Origin: JBBQTQ01 sp038213135
GTDB taxonomy: Bacteria; Actinomycetota; Thermoleophilia; Gaiellales; Gaiellaceae
Assembly (NCBI GenBank): GCA_038213135.1
Contig: JBBQTQ010000008.1
Span: 1 to 45,139 of the forward strand
Direction of reading: 5' to 3'
DNA length: 45,139 nt
Shown here: in pieces, positions 33,335-40,926 of the stretch
How the letters are laid out: every line of letters begins with the position of its first letter
Position numbering within the stretch: the first letter of the stretch is position 1
Notes under the pieces: generated by a model
What the model was told of the DNA's origin: nothing
The model's input: the letters and a program-made list of their open reading frames with translations, nothing else
The model's database searches: none
Translations under genes and position numbers: made by a program

Positions 33335-34924
33335 CTTGGCCGCGTACGCGTCGAGCTCCTGCATGGTGTCGAGCACGGTGACGAGGTTGGTGTCCGCATC
33401 GCCCTGGTCGAGCGACTTGCCAACGAGCTCCGCCCGTCGGGCCAGCTTGAGGTAGTTCCGAATCGTCCTCGTCGGCTCAGCCGTCCTGATCACGAGGAAC
33501 GGCCCGAATGTCCTGGCCTCGAAGCCTTGCGGAGGCGTTGGCAGCACGAGCGGGATGGCCAGGCGCTTGACGAAGTTGTTGTTGTCGCTGGCGTCGAAGA
33601 CCCAGACGCCGCGGCCGAGCGGCTTCCGCGCGTCCAGCAGCGTTCGGAATGCGAGCTTCGGATCGGCCCGCGGCACGACCAGCCGCGAGACGAGGCCCGG
33701 CGCACGCCGCCACGCGCCGAGGTAGATCGGGTCGTAGCCGAAGAGGATGTCGTTCGGCTGGGCCGTCTTCGCGAGCCAGTCAGAGGCGTCGTGCCTCGCG
33801 CTGATCCGCGCAGCGGGCTCGCCGGTGTAGAGCTGCGGTGTCTTTTGCCAGCCCCAGGCGAGTTCGGCCGGCAGCAACGCGGCGATTGCCGCCACCGCCA
33901 CGGCCGGGCCTGCGAGCGGCAGCCGGCGCGTCAGTCCTGTTAGGCCGGCGCCGACGAGGAGGGTGAAGAACGGCAAGGCAAAGATCAGATGGCGCGACTC
34001 CGGCGCGGCCGCGTTCGAGTTCGCGTGAGCGAAGGTCAGGACAAGCGCTGGAGTCGCGATCACCAGCACGGAGAGCAGCGCGCTGCGCGGCCGGTCGCGC
34101 CAGAGCCGTACGAGGCCGCCGAGAGCCAGCAGGAGTACCACGATGAGGGCACCGCGGTAGCCGGAGGAGAAGTCGCCGGCGGCGTGCTCGAGGTAGTCGA
34201 GCACGGAGGTCGCCGAGCCCAGCTTCTGGCCGGAGCCAACGCCCGCGTCGAAGCGGCCGGCCAGCACGAGATCGCTCCACCAGAAGGGCGCGCCGATCAG
34301 CGCCACTGCACCGAAGGCGAGCACGGCCTGGCGCACGCGCGAGCGGGTCACGAGCACGTAGAGGCCCTGCGACGCGAGCACGATCGCCCCGTACGGATGG
34401 CTCGCCACCGCCAGCAGCACGGCCACCACCCAGAGCGCCCAGCGCCGTCGGCCGCCGTGCTCGATCGCTGCGAGGAGCGCGAGGTACGAGAGCGAGCTCG
34501 TGCAGAGGAAGAGGCTGTACATGCGGGCGTAGATGCCGTGGAAGAGGAGCACCCAACTCGCGCAGGCGACTGCCGTTGCGGCAAGCGCGGTCGTCCTGCC
34601 TGCGAGCCGCGCCGCGAGCAGTGCGATCAGCGGCACGCTGGCGATTGCGAAGAGGGCCGAAAGTAGACGCATCGCCCCGAGCCCGCCGCCTAGGTGGGCG
34701 ACGACCCAGGCGAGCATGAAGTGCAGCGGCGCGCCGCCTCTCCGGGTGAGCACCGTGTGCAGGAGCTGGCCGAGCGGCTGCCGGCCGACGAACAGCGGGA
34801 GCGTCTCGTCCTCGTGCGGCGGCCAGCCGAGCAGATTTGCGAAAAGAAAGCCGGCGACCCCGGCGGTGCACGCACCGACGGCGAAGGCGAACCAGTGCCG
34901 GCGAACCGTGTCCACGAGCGGCAT
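33311..34924 (-). CDS. ArnT/PMT-like (GT-C fold) membrane glycosyltransferase
   Basis: 537 residues with about eleven hydrophobic segments, then a soluble C-terminal domain. The first outer loop carries PPHEDETLPLFVGRQ, with the Asp/Glu of GT-C enzymes (usually DE or ED). LHTVLTRRGGAPLHFMLAW follows. Such enzymes move a sugar from polyprenyl phosphate to a lipid, glycan or protein. ATG 34924 is chosen; the frame extends 17 codons but would run into the FmdB start. CATACT lies 7 nt upstream on the minus strand. Confidence 0.82.
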   Translation of the reverse strand: MPLVDTVRRHWFAFAVGACTAGVAGFLFANLLGWPPHEDETLPLFVGRQPLGQLLHTVLTRRGGAPLHFMLAWVVAHLGGGLGAMRLLSALFAIASVPLIALLAARLAGRTTALAATAVACASWVLLFHGIYARMYSLFLCTSSLSYLALLAAIEHGGRRRWALWVVAVLLAVASHPYGAIVLASQGLYVLVTRSRVRQAVLAFGAVALIGAPFWWSDLVLAGRFDAGVGSGQKLGSATSVLDYLEHAAGDFSSGYRGALIVVLLLALGGLVRLWRDRPRSALLSVLVIATPALVLTFAHANSNAAAPESRHLIFALPFFTLLVGAGLTGLTRRLPLAGPAVAVAAIAALLPAELAWGWQKTPQLYTGEPAARISARHDASDWLAKTAQPNDILFGYDPIYLGAWRRAPGLVSRLVVPRADPKLAFRTLLDARKPLGRGVWVFDASDNNNFVKRLAIPLVLPTPPQGFEARTFGPFLVIRTAEPTRTIRNYLKLARRAELVGKSLDQGDADTNLVTVLDTMQELDAYAAKSRPAAAR

Positions 34925-34931
34925 CGCGTCA

Positions 34932-34959
34932 AGTATGCGGCCTGTGCCGTTGCTAGCCT
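34932..34959. promoter_or_regulatory. Divergent -10 hexamers, glycosyltransferase / FmdB
   Basis: Minus-strand CATACT (34937-34932) ends 7 nt before ATG 34924. Plus-strand TAGCCT (34954-34959) ends 8 nt before ATG 34968. Both messages would be leaderless. The two do not overlap here. Confidence 0.4.
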
Positions 34960-34967
34960 CTCTCGAC

Positions 34968-35258
34968 ATGCCCATCTACGAGTACCGCTGTCCCGACGGG
35001 CATCTCTTCGAGCTCTTCCAGCGGATGGCCGACCCCCCGGCGAAGGTCTGCGAGATCTGTGGCAAGGGCCCGGTCGAGAAGGTCATGCACCCCGTTCCGG
35101 TGTTCTTCAAAGGCTCGGGTTTCTACTCGACCGACTACGGGCGCGGCTCGCGCAAGCGCGACAACTCGGACTCGAGCAGCGAGTCGAGCACCACCAAGTC
35201 GGACGAGAGCGTCAAGAAGGTCAAGGAAGAGAAGAAGCCGAAGGCCGCCGAGGCCTGA
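34968..35258 (+). CDS. FmdB family zinc-ribbon protein
   Basis: 96 residues. The N-terminal zinc ribbon MPIYEYRCPDGHLFELFQRM continues with CEICGKGPVEKVM, and the conserved FFKGSGFYSTDYG follows. The tail is a disordered Ser/Lys/Glu stretch (SSSESSTTKSDESVKK). FmdB proteins are small putative regulators with no fixed role. Leaderless-type promoter at 34954. Confidence 0.9.
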   Translation: MPIYEYRCPDGHLFELFQRMADPPAKVCEICGKGPVEKVMHPVPVFFKGSGFYSTDYGRGSRKRDNSDSSSESSTTKSDESVKKVKEEKKPKAAEA

Positions 35259-35261
35259 GGC

Positions 35262-36422
35262 TCACTTGCCGCCGATCGGGTGGTTCCCGACGGCGCAGCC
35301 CGGGGCGACCACGTTCCCCGAGACCGGTGCGGGCGGCTGGGGCGCGGAGGTGCCGAGAAACTCGTCGACGACGGCGCGGTTCTCCTCGATCCCGCGGATC
35401 GCGCCACCCTCGAGGGTGCCGCCGAGCCGGCAGTGGATCGTCGCCCCCGAGCGGAACTTCACCCAGCCGAGCTGGATCAGCTGCCAGGCCGAGAGATCGG
35501 TGGCGAGCGGGCGCACGAGCGTGTCACCGCTGAACGGGAGGTCGAAGAAGGTGCCGACGCTCGCGATCTGCGAGAGCACCGCCTGGACGATCTGCTGCTG
35601 CCGCTCCGCCCGGGTCAAGTCGTTTTCGGACGGGTCGAGCCGGTTCTCGCGGATCCGCGAGTAGATCAGCGCCCGTAGGCCGTTCATGTGTTGCGGGCCC
35701 TTCGCGAAGCGCCAACCCTTCCACGACGCGCAACGCGCGGGCGGGAAAGGGCAGTCGAACGAGTTGGAGTAGATCGGCTTCTTCACGTCGATCGTGACGC
35801 CGCCGATCGCGTCGATCAGCTTCTGGAACTGCCCGAAGTCGACGAGCACGAGGTGGTCGATCGAGACCCCGGTCAGGGCGCGCACCGTCTTAATCGCGAG
35901 CGCCGGCCCGCCCGCCTGCATGGCCGCGTTGATCTTCTGCTGCCCGAGTCCAGGGATTTCGACGAGCAGGTCGCGCGGGATCGAGAGGTAGTAGAGCCGG
36001 TGACGACCCGGATCTGTGCGGACGAGCATGATCGAGTCCGAGTGGCGATCGCCGGAGCGCGTCGGGTTGCGCGAGTGGTCAGTGCCGAGGAGCAGGATCG
36101 TCGTCGAGGTGTCGAAGAGCGCGCCGTTCTGGTGGTCGAGCGCCCGGCGGGCCGATCGCGGAACGCGCTTGTTCGCCGCGCCGACCCCGTCCCGGAAGGC
36201 GAAATAGCTCGCGAGCGACCACGCGACGAGCCAGAGCAGGAAGACGACGAACGCGACTCCGACCCAGCGGAGGACGCGGCGCTTCTTGCTCCGGGGGCGC
36301 TTCGGGCCGGGTCCGGCGTAGCGCTGGGCCTTCTCGTCCGCGCCCGTCTTGCGGACGGACGGGACCTTCCCCTTGGCGCGACCCCCGCGGTAGACGCGAT
36401 AGGGCTTCGGCTCGTCGGCCAT
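35262..36422 (-). CDS. LCP (LytR-CpsA-Psr) family protein
   Basis: 386 residues. A basic cytosolic N-terminus (1 to about 50) is followed by one membrane helix (VGVAFVVFLLWLVAWSLAS) and an outer LCP domain with ILLLGTDHSRN, RHSDSIMLVRTDP, YYLSIPRDLLVEIPG and RIRENRLDPSENDLTRAERQQQ in part. LCP enzymes attach glycopolymers from undecaprenyl pyrophosphate to peptidoglycan. The ArnT-like glycosyltransferase nearby may belong to the same envelope pathway. ATG 36422 has TACCTT 8 nt upstream. Confidence 0.92.
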   Translation of the reverse strand: MADEPKPYRVYRGGRAKGKVPSVRKTGADEKAQRYAGPGPKRPRSKKRRVLRWVGVAFVVFLLWLVAWSLASYFAFRDGVGAANKRVPRSARRALDHQNGALFDTSTTILLLGTDHSRNPTRSGDRHSDSIMLVRTDPGRHRLYYLSIPRDLLVEIPGLGQQKINAAMQAGGPALAIKTVRALTGVSIDHLVLVDFGQFQKLIDAIGGVTIDVKKPIYSNSFDCPFPPARCASWKGWRFAKGPQHMNGLRALIYSRIRENRLDPSENDLTRAERQQQIVQAVLSQIASVGTFFDLPFSGDTLVRPLATDLSAWQLIQLGWVKFRSGATIHCRLGGTLEGGAIRGIEENRAVVDEFLGTSAPQPPAPVSGNVVAPGCAVGNHPIGGK

Positions 36423-36429
36423 CGGCGGT

Positions 36430-36436
36430 TAAGGTA
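36430..36436. promoter_or_regulatory. Overlapping divergent -10, LCP / ROK kinase
   Basis: TAAGGTA gives minus-strand TACCTT (36436-36431), 8 nt before the LCP ATG. It gives plus-strand TAAGGT (36430-36435), 11 nt before GTG 36447. The intergenic region is 24 bp. Confidence 0.45.
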
Positions 36437-36446
36437 GCCGCCCCGG

Positions 36447-37346
36447 GTGAACGCGAACCGCGTCATCGGCGTCGACCTCGGCGGCACGAAGATCCTCGCC
36501 GGCATCATCGAGCGGGACGGGACGATCGTCCGCCGGCGCGAGCGGCCCACTCCGACCGAGTCGCAGGAGGCGCTGATCGCCGGCCTGCAGGACGCGGTGC
36601 GGGAGCTCTGGGAGGACGGCGTGGCCGCCGTCGGCTTCGGCATGCCGACGCGAATCGACCAGGCGACGGGCCGGATCGAGGGAGGTGCCGTCAACATTCC
36701 CCTGCACAAGATCGACTTTCGCTCGATTATGGAGGCGAAGTTCGGCGTTCCGGTCGGCGCGGAAAACGACGGCAGCTCGGCGGCGCTCGCGGAGTTCGTA
36801 GCCGGCGCAGGCCGCGGCACGCGCTCGCTCGTCGCGCTCACGCTCGGCACGGGAGTGGGCGGCGGCGTCGTCTACGACGGAAAGCTGTTCCGCGGCTGGG
36901 CGGAGTTCGGGCACATGGTGATCGAGTACGACGGGCTTCCCTGTCAGGGGTCGTGCACCGGCCGCGGCCACCTCGAGGCCTACGCGAGCGGGCACGCGGC
37001 CTCGCGGCTGGCGGGGGAGGCCTTCGGGGAGGGGACGGACGCGCACCGACTCGTCCGGCTGGCCGAGGAGGGCGACCCGACGGCCCGCAAGATCCTCGAC
37101 GGGATCGGCCGCCGCCTCGGAGCGGCCATCGGCTCGCTCGTGAACATCTACAACCCGGAGGTCGTGGTCGTGGGCGGCGGCTTCGGAGCGGCTGGGGACT
37201 GGCTGATCGAGCCCGCCCGCGAGGTGGCGAACCGGGAGGCGCTCGATCCCGCCGCGGGAGACGTGCGCATAGTGAGGGCGGAGCTCGGGACGGCGGCCGG
37301 TCTGATCGGCGCGGGCCTCATCGCGTTCGAGGCGCTGGGCTCCTAA
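36447..37346 (+). CDS. ROK family glucokinase
   Basis: A 299-residue sugar kinase. The phosphate-binding loop is IGVDLGGTKILAGI. The sugar/catalytic segments are GAENDGSSAALAEF and LTLGTGVGGGVVYDG. The ROK zinc motif reads GHMVIEYDGLPCQGSC then TGRGHLEAYASG, with His where the last Cys is usually found. The second nucleotide loop is VVVGGGFGA. Glucose is the most likely substrate. The stop TAA directly abuts the rsmI GTG. Confidence 0.9.
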   Translation: MNANRVIGVDLGGTKILAGIIERDGTIVRRRERPTPTESQEALIAGLQDAVRELWEDGVAAVGFGMPTRIDQATGRIEGGAVNIPLHKIDFRSIMEAKFGVPVGAENDGSSAALAEFVAGAGRGTRSLVALTLGTGVGGGVVYDGKLFRGWAEFGHMVIEYDGLPCQGSCTGRGHLEAYASGHAASRLAGEAFGEGTDAHRLVRLAEEGDPTARKILDGIGRRLGAAIGSLVNIYNPEVVVVGGGFGAAGDWLIEPAREVANREALDPAAGDVRIVRAELGTAAGLIGAGLIAFEALGS

Positions 37347-38150
37347 GTGCCGCTCGCGGTCTGCGCGACGCCGATCGGGAACCTCGAGGACGTCACGCTG
37401 CGGGTGCTCCGCGAGCTGGCGGAGGCGGACGTGGTGCTTTGCGAGGACACGCGACGGACGCGTGGGCTGCTGGAGCGCCACGGGATCACGGCTCGGCTGC
37501 TCAGCTACCACGAGCACAACGAGGCGCGGCGGGTGGCGGAGCTTCTGCCCCGGCTCGAGGCGGGCGAGCGGATGGCGCTCGTGTCCGACGCCGGGCTCCC
37601 GGGCGTCAACGATCCGGGCGCGCGGCTGATCGCAGCGGCGGTGGAGGCGGGGGTGTTCGTGACGGTTCTGCCCGGGCCGTCGGCGGTCGCGACTGCGATC
37701 GTCGCGAGCGGCTTTGTAACGAATCGGTATCAATTCATTGGCTACCTCCCGCGCGGGGCGAAGGCGCTCTCGGCTCTTTGGGACGAGCTCGCGAGCTGGC
37801 CGTGGGCAGTGGTCGCGTTCGAGTCGCCTCAGCGACTACCAGCCTCGCTGGCGAGTCTCGCGTCGGCGCTGCCGGCTCGACCAATCGCCGTCTGCCGTGA
37901 GCTGACGAAGGTCTTCGAAGAGGTCGTTCGTGGCTCTGCAAGCGGGGTTGCGCCACATTTCGCGGAGGCGCCGAAGGGCGAGATCACGCTCGTGATCGGC
38001 GGGGCGGAGGCGCCTCGGACGGACGAGAGGGAAGCTCTCCGCGCGATGGCGGAGCTCGTTGCGGCAACGGTGCCGCGGCGCCAAGCGGCGGAGCTCGTCG
38101 GTCGGCTCACGGGGATTCCGCGCAGCAGGCTCTATCGCTCCTCGCTGTAG
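37347..38150 (+). CDS. rsmI: 16S rRNA (cytidine-1402-2'-O)-methyltransferase RsmI
   Basis: 267 residues: VCATPIGNLEDVTLRVLREL, VVLCEDTRRTRGLL, LVSDAGLPGVNDPG, VTVLPGPSAVATAIVASG and FIGYLPRG are the RsmI/tetrapyrrole-methylase-fold signatures. GTG 37347 begins immediately after the glucokinase stop, so the two are one unit. The stop at 38148-38150 is followed at once by the promoter of the M23 gene. Confidence 0.95.
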   Translation: MPLAVCATPIGNLEDVTLRVLRELAEADVVLCEDTRRTRGLLERHGITARLLSYHEHNEARRVAELLPRLEAGERMALVSDAGLPGVNDPGARLIAAAVEAGVFVTVLPGPSAVATAIVASGFVTNRYQFIGYLPRGAKALSALWDELASWPWAVVAFESPQRLPASLASLASALPARPIAVCRELTKVFEEVVRGSASGVAPHFAEAPKGEITLVIGGAEAPRTDEREALRAMAELVAATVPRRQAAELVGRLTGIPRSRLYRSSL

Positions 38151-38156
38151 TCTTGG

Positions 38157-38185
38157 TTGACAACATCCGACTGCATCTCTACGGT
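38157..38185 (+). promoter_or_regulatory. Consensus promoter of the M23-like gene
   Basis: TTGACA (38157-38162), a 17-nt spacer (38163-38179) and TACGGT (38180-38185). This is the best -35/-10 pair in the window together with dnaK. The gene has a real leader of about 32 nt with GAGAGGGGTGGG before ATG 38224. Confidence 0.75.
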
Positions 38186-38207
38186 GTCTGTGTTCTCAAA
38201 ACAGACA
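38185..38207 (+). promoter_or_regulatory. Inverted repeat at the start of the M23 transcript
   Basis: TGTCTGT (38185-38191) and ACAGACA (38201-38207) are perfect 7-bp complements around a 9-nt A/T-rich centre. They overlap the end of the -10 and the expected start site. This is an operator position, or a hairpin at the 5' end of the mRNA. Confidence 0.55.
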
Positions 38208-38223
38208 ACAAGAGAGGGGTGGG

Positions 38224-40926
38224 ATGAGACGCATCGCGGTCGTAGTCCTTGTCGTCCTGGGTCTGCCGGCTACGGCCGGAGCGTGGACGTGGCCCGTGGA
38301 CGGGCCCGTGTTGCGGCCTTTCTCGCTCGGGAGCAACCCGTACGCGGGCGGGCAGCATCGGGGAATCGACGTCGGCGCTCCGTCCGGCCAGACGGTCGTG
38401 GCGCCGACGGCCGGCACGGTCACGTTCGCCGGGACGGTGCCGACCAACGGCAAGACCGTCTCGATCCTCACGCCCGACGGCAAGTACTCGGTCACGCTCG
38501 TCCATCTCGGCTCGATCGGCGTCTCGAAGGGGGCTGCCGTCGGCGAGGGGGCCGCGGTCGGAACCGTTGGCCCGAGCGGAGTGCCCGACATCGACGTGAC
38601 GTACGTGTACATGGGGGTCCGCGTTGCGAGCGATCCGAACGGGTATCTCGACCCGCTCGGGTTCCTCCCAGCCCGGCCTGTCCCCGCGCTCGCTGCGGCA
38701 CCGCCCGTGCCACCGGCTTCCGCGCCGACGACCGCCGGTGCGACGACGCCTGTCACGACGACGCCCGCGCCTGTTGCGACAGCGCCTCCGGCGGCCTCTG
38801 CGCCTGCGCCGGCGATTGCGCCCGGCGGGCAGAGCGTCTCCTCGAGCGCGGCCCCAACGCCGCCAGCCACGAGCTCGTCGCAGTCTGCCGCTCCACCCCC
38901 GGCCGCACAACCGGCCGCCGAGCCCATCGCGGCGCCTCCCGTCAACCAGACCTCTGAGGTGCAATCTCCACCGGCCGCCTCAACGCTCGGCGCCGTGGCG
39001 GCGCTGACCGGTGGGGTGCCCGGCGCGGGAGGCGCAGGTGCCGGACAAGGTTCGTCGCCCCCTGCCGGGTCGACCGCACCTGCACCGGTCGCAGCGCCTC
39101 CGCCCGGACCCGCGACCCAGGCGGCGCCCGCGACGACGCCTTTCACGACGACGCCTGTCACGACGACGCCCGCGCCTGTCGCTTCCGCGCCTCCCGCGAC
39201 CGCAGTCGCGCCTGCCTCTGCCGTCGCGCCCGGCGATCACGTTGTCTCCTCGCCTATCGCGACATCGCCACCGGCCACGATCGCATCGCAACCTGCCGCC
39301 GGACCCTCCGCGCCGCAGCCGGTCACGCAGCCCGTCTCGGCGCCTCCCGTCAGTCAGGGGACGGAGGCGCAGGCGTCGCCTACCGCCTCTTCGCTGGGCG
39401 CAGTGGCGGCGCTGACCGGCACGGGAAGCGCAGGTGCCGGACAGGGTTCGCCCCCTGCCGGGTCGGCTACACCTGCCCCGGTCGCAGCGCCTCCGGCCGG
39501 ACCCGCGACCCAGGCGGTACCCGCGGCACTTCCGCCTCCGACGGTCTCGACTCCGCCGCCGCCCCAGCCGACGGTCGAGCCCGCGGCTGCGGCCCCAACG
39601 GCAGTGCCGCCGAGCCCCACGCCTCTTGCGCCTGCGGCCGCGCCGGCGACCGTGGTTCCGACCCCGACGGCCTCCGCGGCGCCCGCGCCTCAACCAGCAA
39701 CGGTCGAGCCTGCGGTGGTGGCCCAGACGACCCCGCCTGCGCCTGAAACCGCTTCTGCTGTTCCCGCCACCGGGCCGGTGAGTCCCCCTCAACCTCCGAC
39801 CGTTCCGACGGCAGCAGCCGTGCAGAGTGTGTCTTCTCCGACTGTGACTCCTGTCGTCGCGCCCGCCGTCGCGCCCGCAGCGACGGCCGCGGCTGTCGCT
39901 CCGGTCGCGACGACCCCGACTTCGACTCCTGCGCCGGTCGTCGCTCCGGCGGCACAGTCCGTCACGATCGTCGTGGCCGATTCGAGCGAGGTCGATCCGA
40001 GCAGCGACGGCTCCGCTGATGCGACTCAGGAGCAACCAGGCGCTCAGTCAGCCGACAGCGCCAATCCGCCCGCGGAGCCGCCTCTGAGTATTGCGCCCGT
40101 CGAGACTCCTGGATCGGGGCTCGCAATCGAGGATCCCCGGTTCGTGCCGGCAACGAGCCCGTCGGGCGAGTGGCAGCCGTCGTCCACTCCTCTCGAAGTC
40201 TCGGCTGTCGTCCGGACCCCGATCGTCCCGTCTACCCTCTACCACTGGCTCGCGCCGCGCGGGACTGCCGTGTCGATCCCCCTCGTGGCGCCGCCCGCGC
40301 TCGCGCCGCCTGCTCACCCGAACGTGACCTCGCGACCGATCGTGAGCTCGCCTCCCGAACCGGCACCGCAGCGCAATCCTGGTTCGCAGCGGCTTCGACA
40401 GCACGCCGCCTACGGGCCGCTGCCTCCTCCGGGTCAGCCCCGCAAGCCGTACCGGCCGGTCCGACCTGCGCTCTCGCCCGCTCCAACCGTGCGCCGCGGG
40501 GGAGCGGCGTTCGAATGGCCCCTCCTGCTGCTCCTCGCCCTGCCTGCCGCAGCGTGGATCGCGTTTCTCACCAAGCGGCGCTCCGGCCCTGCAGCCGCCA
40601 CGGCCGGCCACAGCACGCCTCGTATCATCAATCCGGATGCGCTTCTACCTGACCACACCGATCTACTACGTCAACTCGACACCTCATATCGGCCACGCGT
40701 ACACGACGATCGCGGCCGACATCCTCGTGCGCCATCACCGCCAGCGCGGCGACGACACGTTCTTCCTCACGGGAACGGACGAGAACGCCTCCAAGAACGT
40801 CCGCTCAGCGCAGGAAGCCGACCTGGACCCGAAGACGTTCGTCGACCGGCTGGTGGAGGAGCATTGGCGACCGCTACCCGGCCGGGTCGGGGCGGCTCCC
40901 GACTTCTTCATCCGCACGACCGATGA
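38224..40926 (+). CDS. Degenerate M23/LytM-domain envelope protein with Pro/Ala-rich tail
   Basis: 900 residues. The signal peptide is about 1-20 (VVVLVVLGLPATAGA). A LytM domain occupies about 22-150: GGQHRGIDVGAPSG retains His45/Asp49, and LVHLGSIGVSKG is present. The HxH that completes the zinc site is replaced by YVY (127-129, in TYVYMGVRV), so it is probably inactive. A 600-residue Pro/Ala/Thr tail with two long repeats follows. Then come a helix WPLLLLLALPAAAWIAF and KRR near residue 785, which look like a membrane anchor. The frame then runs about 100 codons into metG out of frame with no conserved sequence; the true end may be near 40640. Confidence 0.75.
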   Translation: MRRIAVVVLVVLGLPATAGAWTWPVDGPVLRPFSLGSNPYAGGQHRGIDVGAPSGQTVVAPTAGTVTFAGTVPTNGKTVSILTPDGKYSVTLVHLGSIGVSKGAAVGEGAAVGTVGPSGVPDIDVTYVYMGVRVASDPNGYLDPLGFLPARPVPALAAAPPVPPASAPTTAGATTPVTTTPAPVATAPPAASAPAPAIAPGGQSVSSSAAPTPPATSSSQSAAPPPAAQPAAEPIAAPPVNQTSEVQSPPAASTLGAVAALTGGVPGAGGAGAGQGSSPPAGSTAPAPVAAPPPGPATQAAPATTPFTTTPVTTTPAPVASAPPATAVAPASAVAPGDHVVSSPIATSPPATIASQPAAGPSAPQPVTQPVSAPPVSQGTEAQASPTASSLGAVAALTGTGSAGAGQGSPPAGSATPAPVAAPPAGPATQAVPAALPPPTVSTPPPPQPTVEPAAAAPTAVPPSPTPLAPAAAPATVVPTPTASAAPAPQPATVEPAVVAQTTPPAPETASAVPATGPVSPPQPPTVPTAAAVQSVSSPTVTPVVAPAVAPAATAAAVAPVATTPTSTPAPVVAPAAQSVTIVVADSSEVDPSSDGSADATQEQPGAQSADSANPPAEPPLSIAPVETPGSGLAIEDPRFVPATSPSGEWQPSSTPLEVSAVVRTPIVPSTLYHWLAPRGTAVSIPLVAPPALAPPAHPNVTSRPIVSSPPEPAPQRNPGSQRLRQHAAYGPLPPPGQPRKPYRPVRPALSPAPTVRRGGAAFEWPLLLLLALPAAAWIAFLTKRRSGPAAATAGHSTPRIINPDALLPDHTDLLRQLDTSYRPRVHDDRGRHPRAPSPPARRRHVLPHGNGRERLQERPLSAGSRPGPEDVRRPAGGGALATATRPGRGGSRLLHPHDR
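38740..39530 (+). repeat. Two-copy long tandem repeat in the M23 tail
   Basis: Units of about 390-400 bp, about 38740-39130 and 39145-39530. Both begin with codons for TTPVTTTPAPVA and pass through SVSS/VVSS, APPV(N/S)Q, SLGAVAALTG and GAGQGS, then end APVAAPPxGPATQA. The copies differ by many substitutions and a few indels, so the duplication is old. Composition is extremely Pro/Ala-rich. Confidence 0.7.
40623..40628 (+). promoter_or_regulatory. -10 hexamer of metG (leaderless)
   Basis: TATCAT ends 8 nt before ATG 40637, inside the end of the M23 frame. Confidence 0.45.

Noticed and set aside
38196..39161. Gly/Ala-rich open frame antisense to the M23 tail
   Set aside because: Mirror image of Pro/Ala codons (CCG/GGC); no independent coding evidence.
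38740..39530. Repeats in the M23 tail as a CRISPR or satellite array
   Set aside because: Only two diverged 390-bp units, in frame and encoding Pro/Ala-rich protein; no short regular repeats or spacers.
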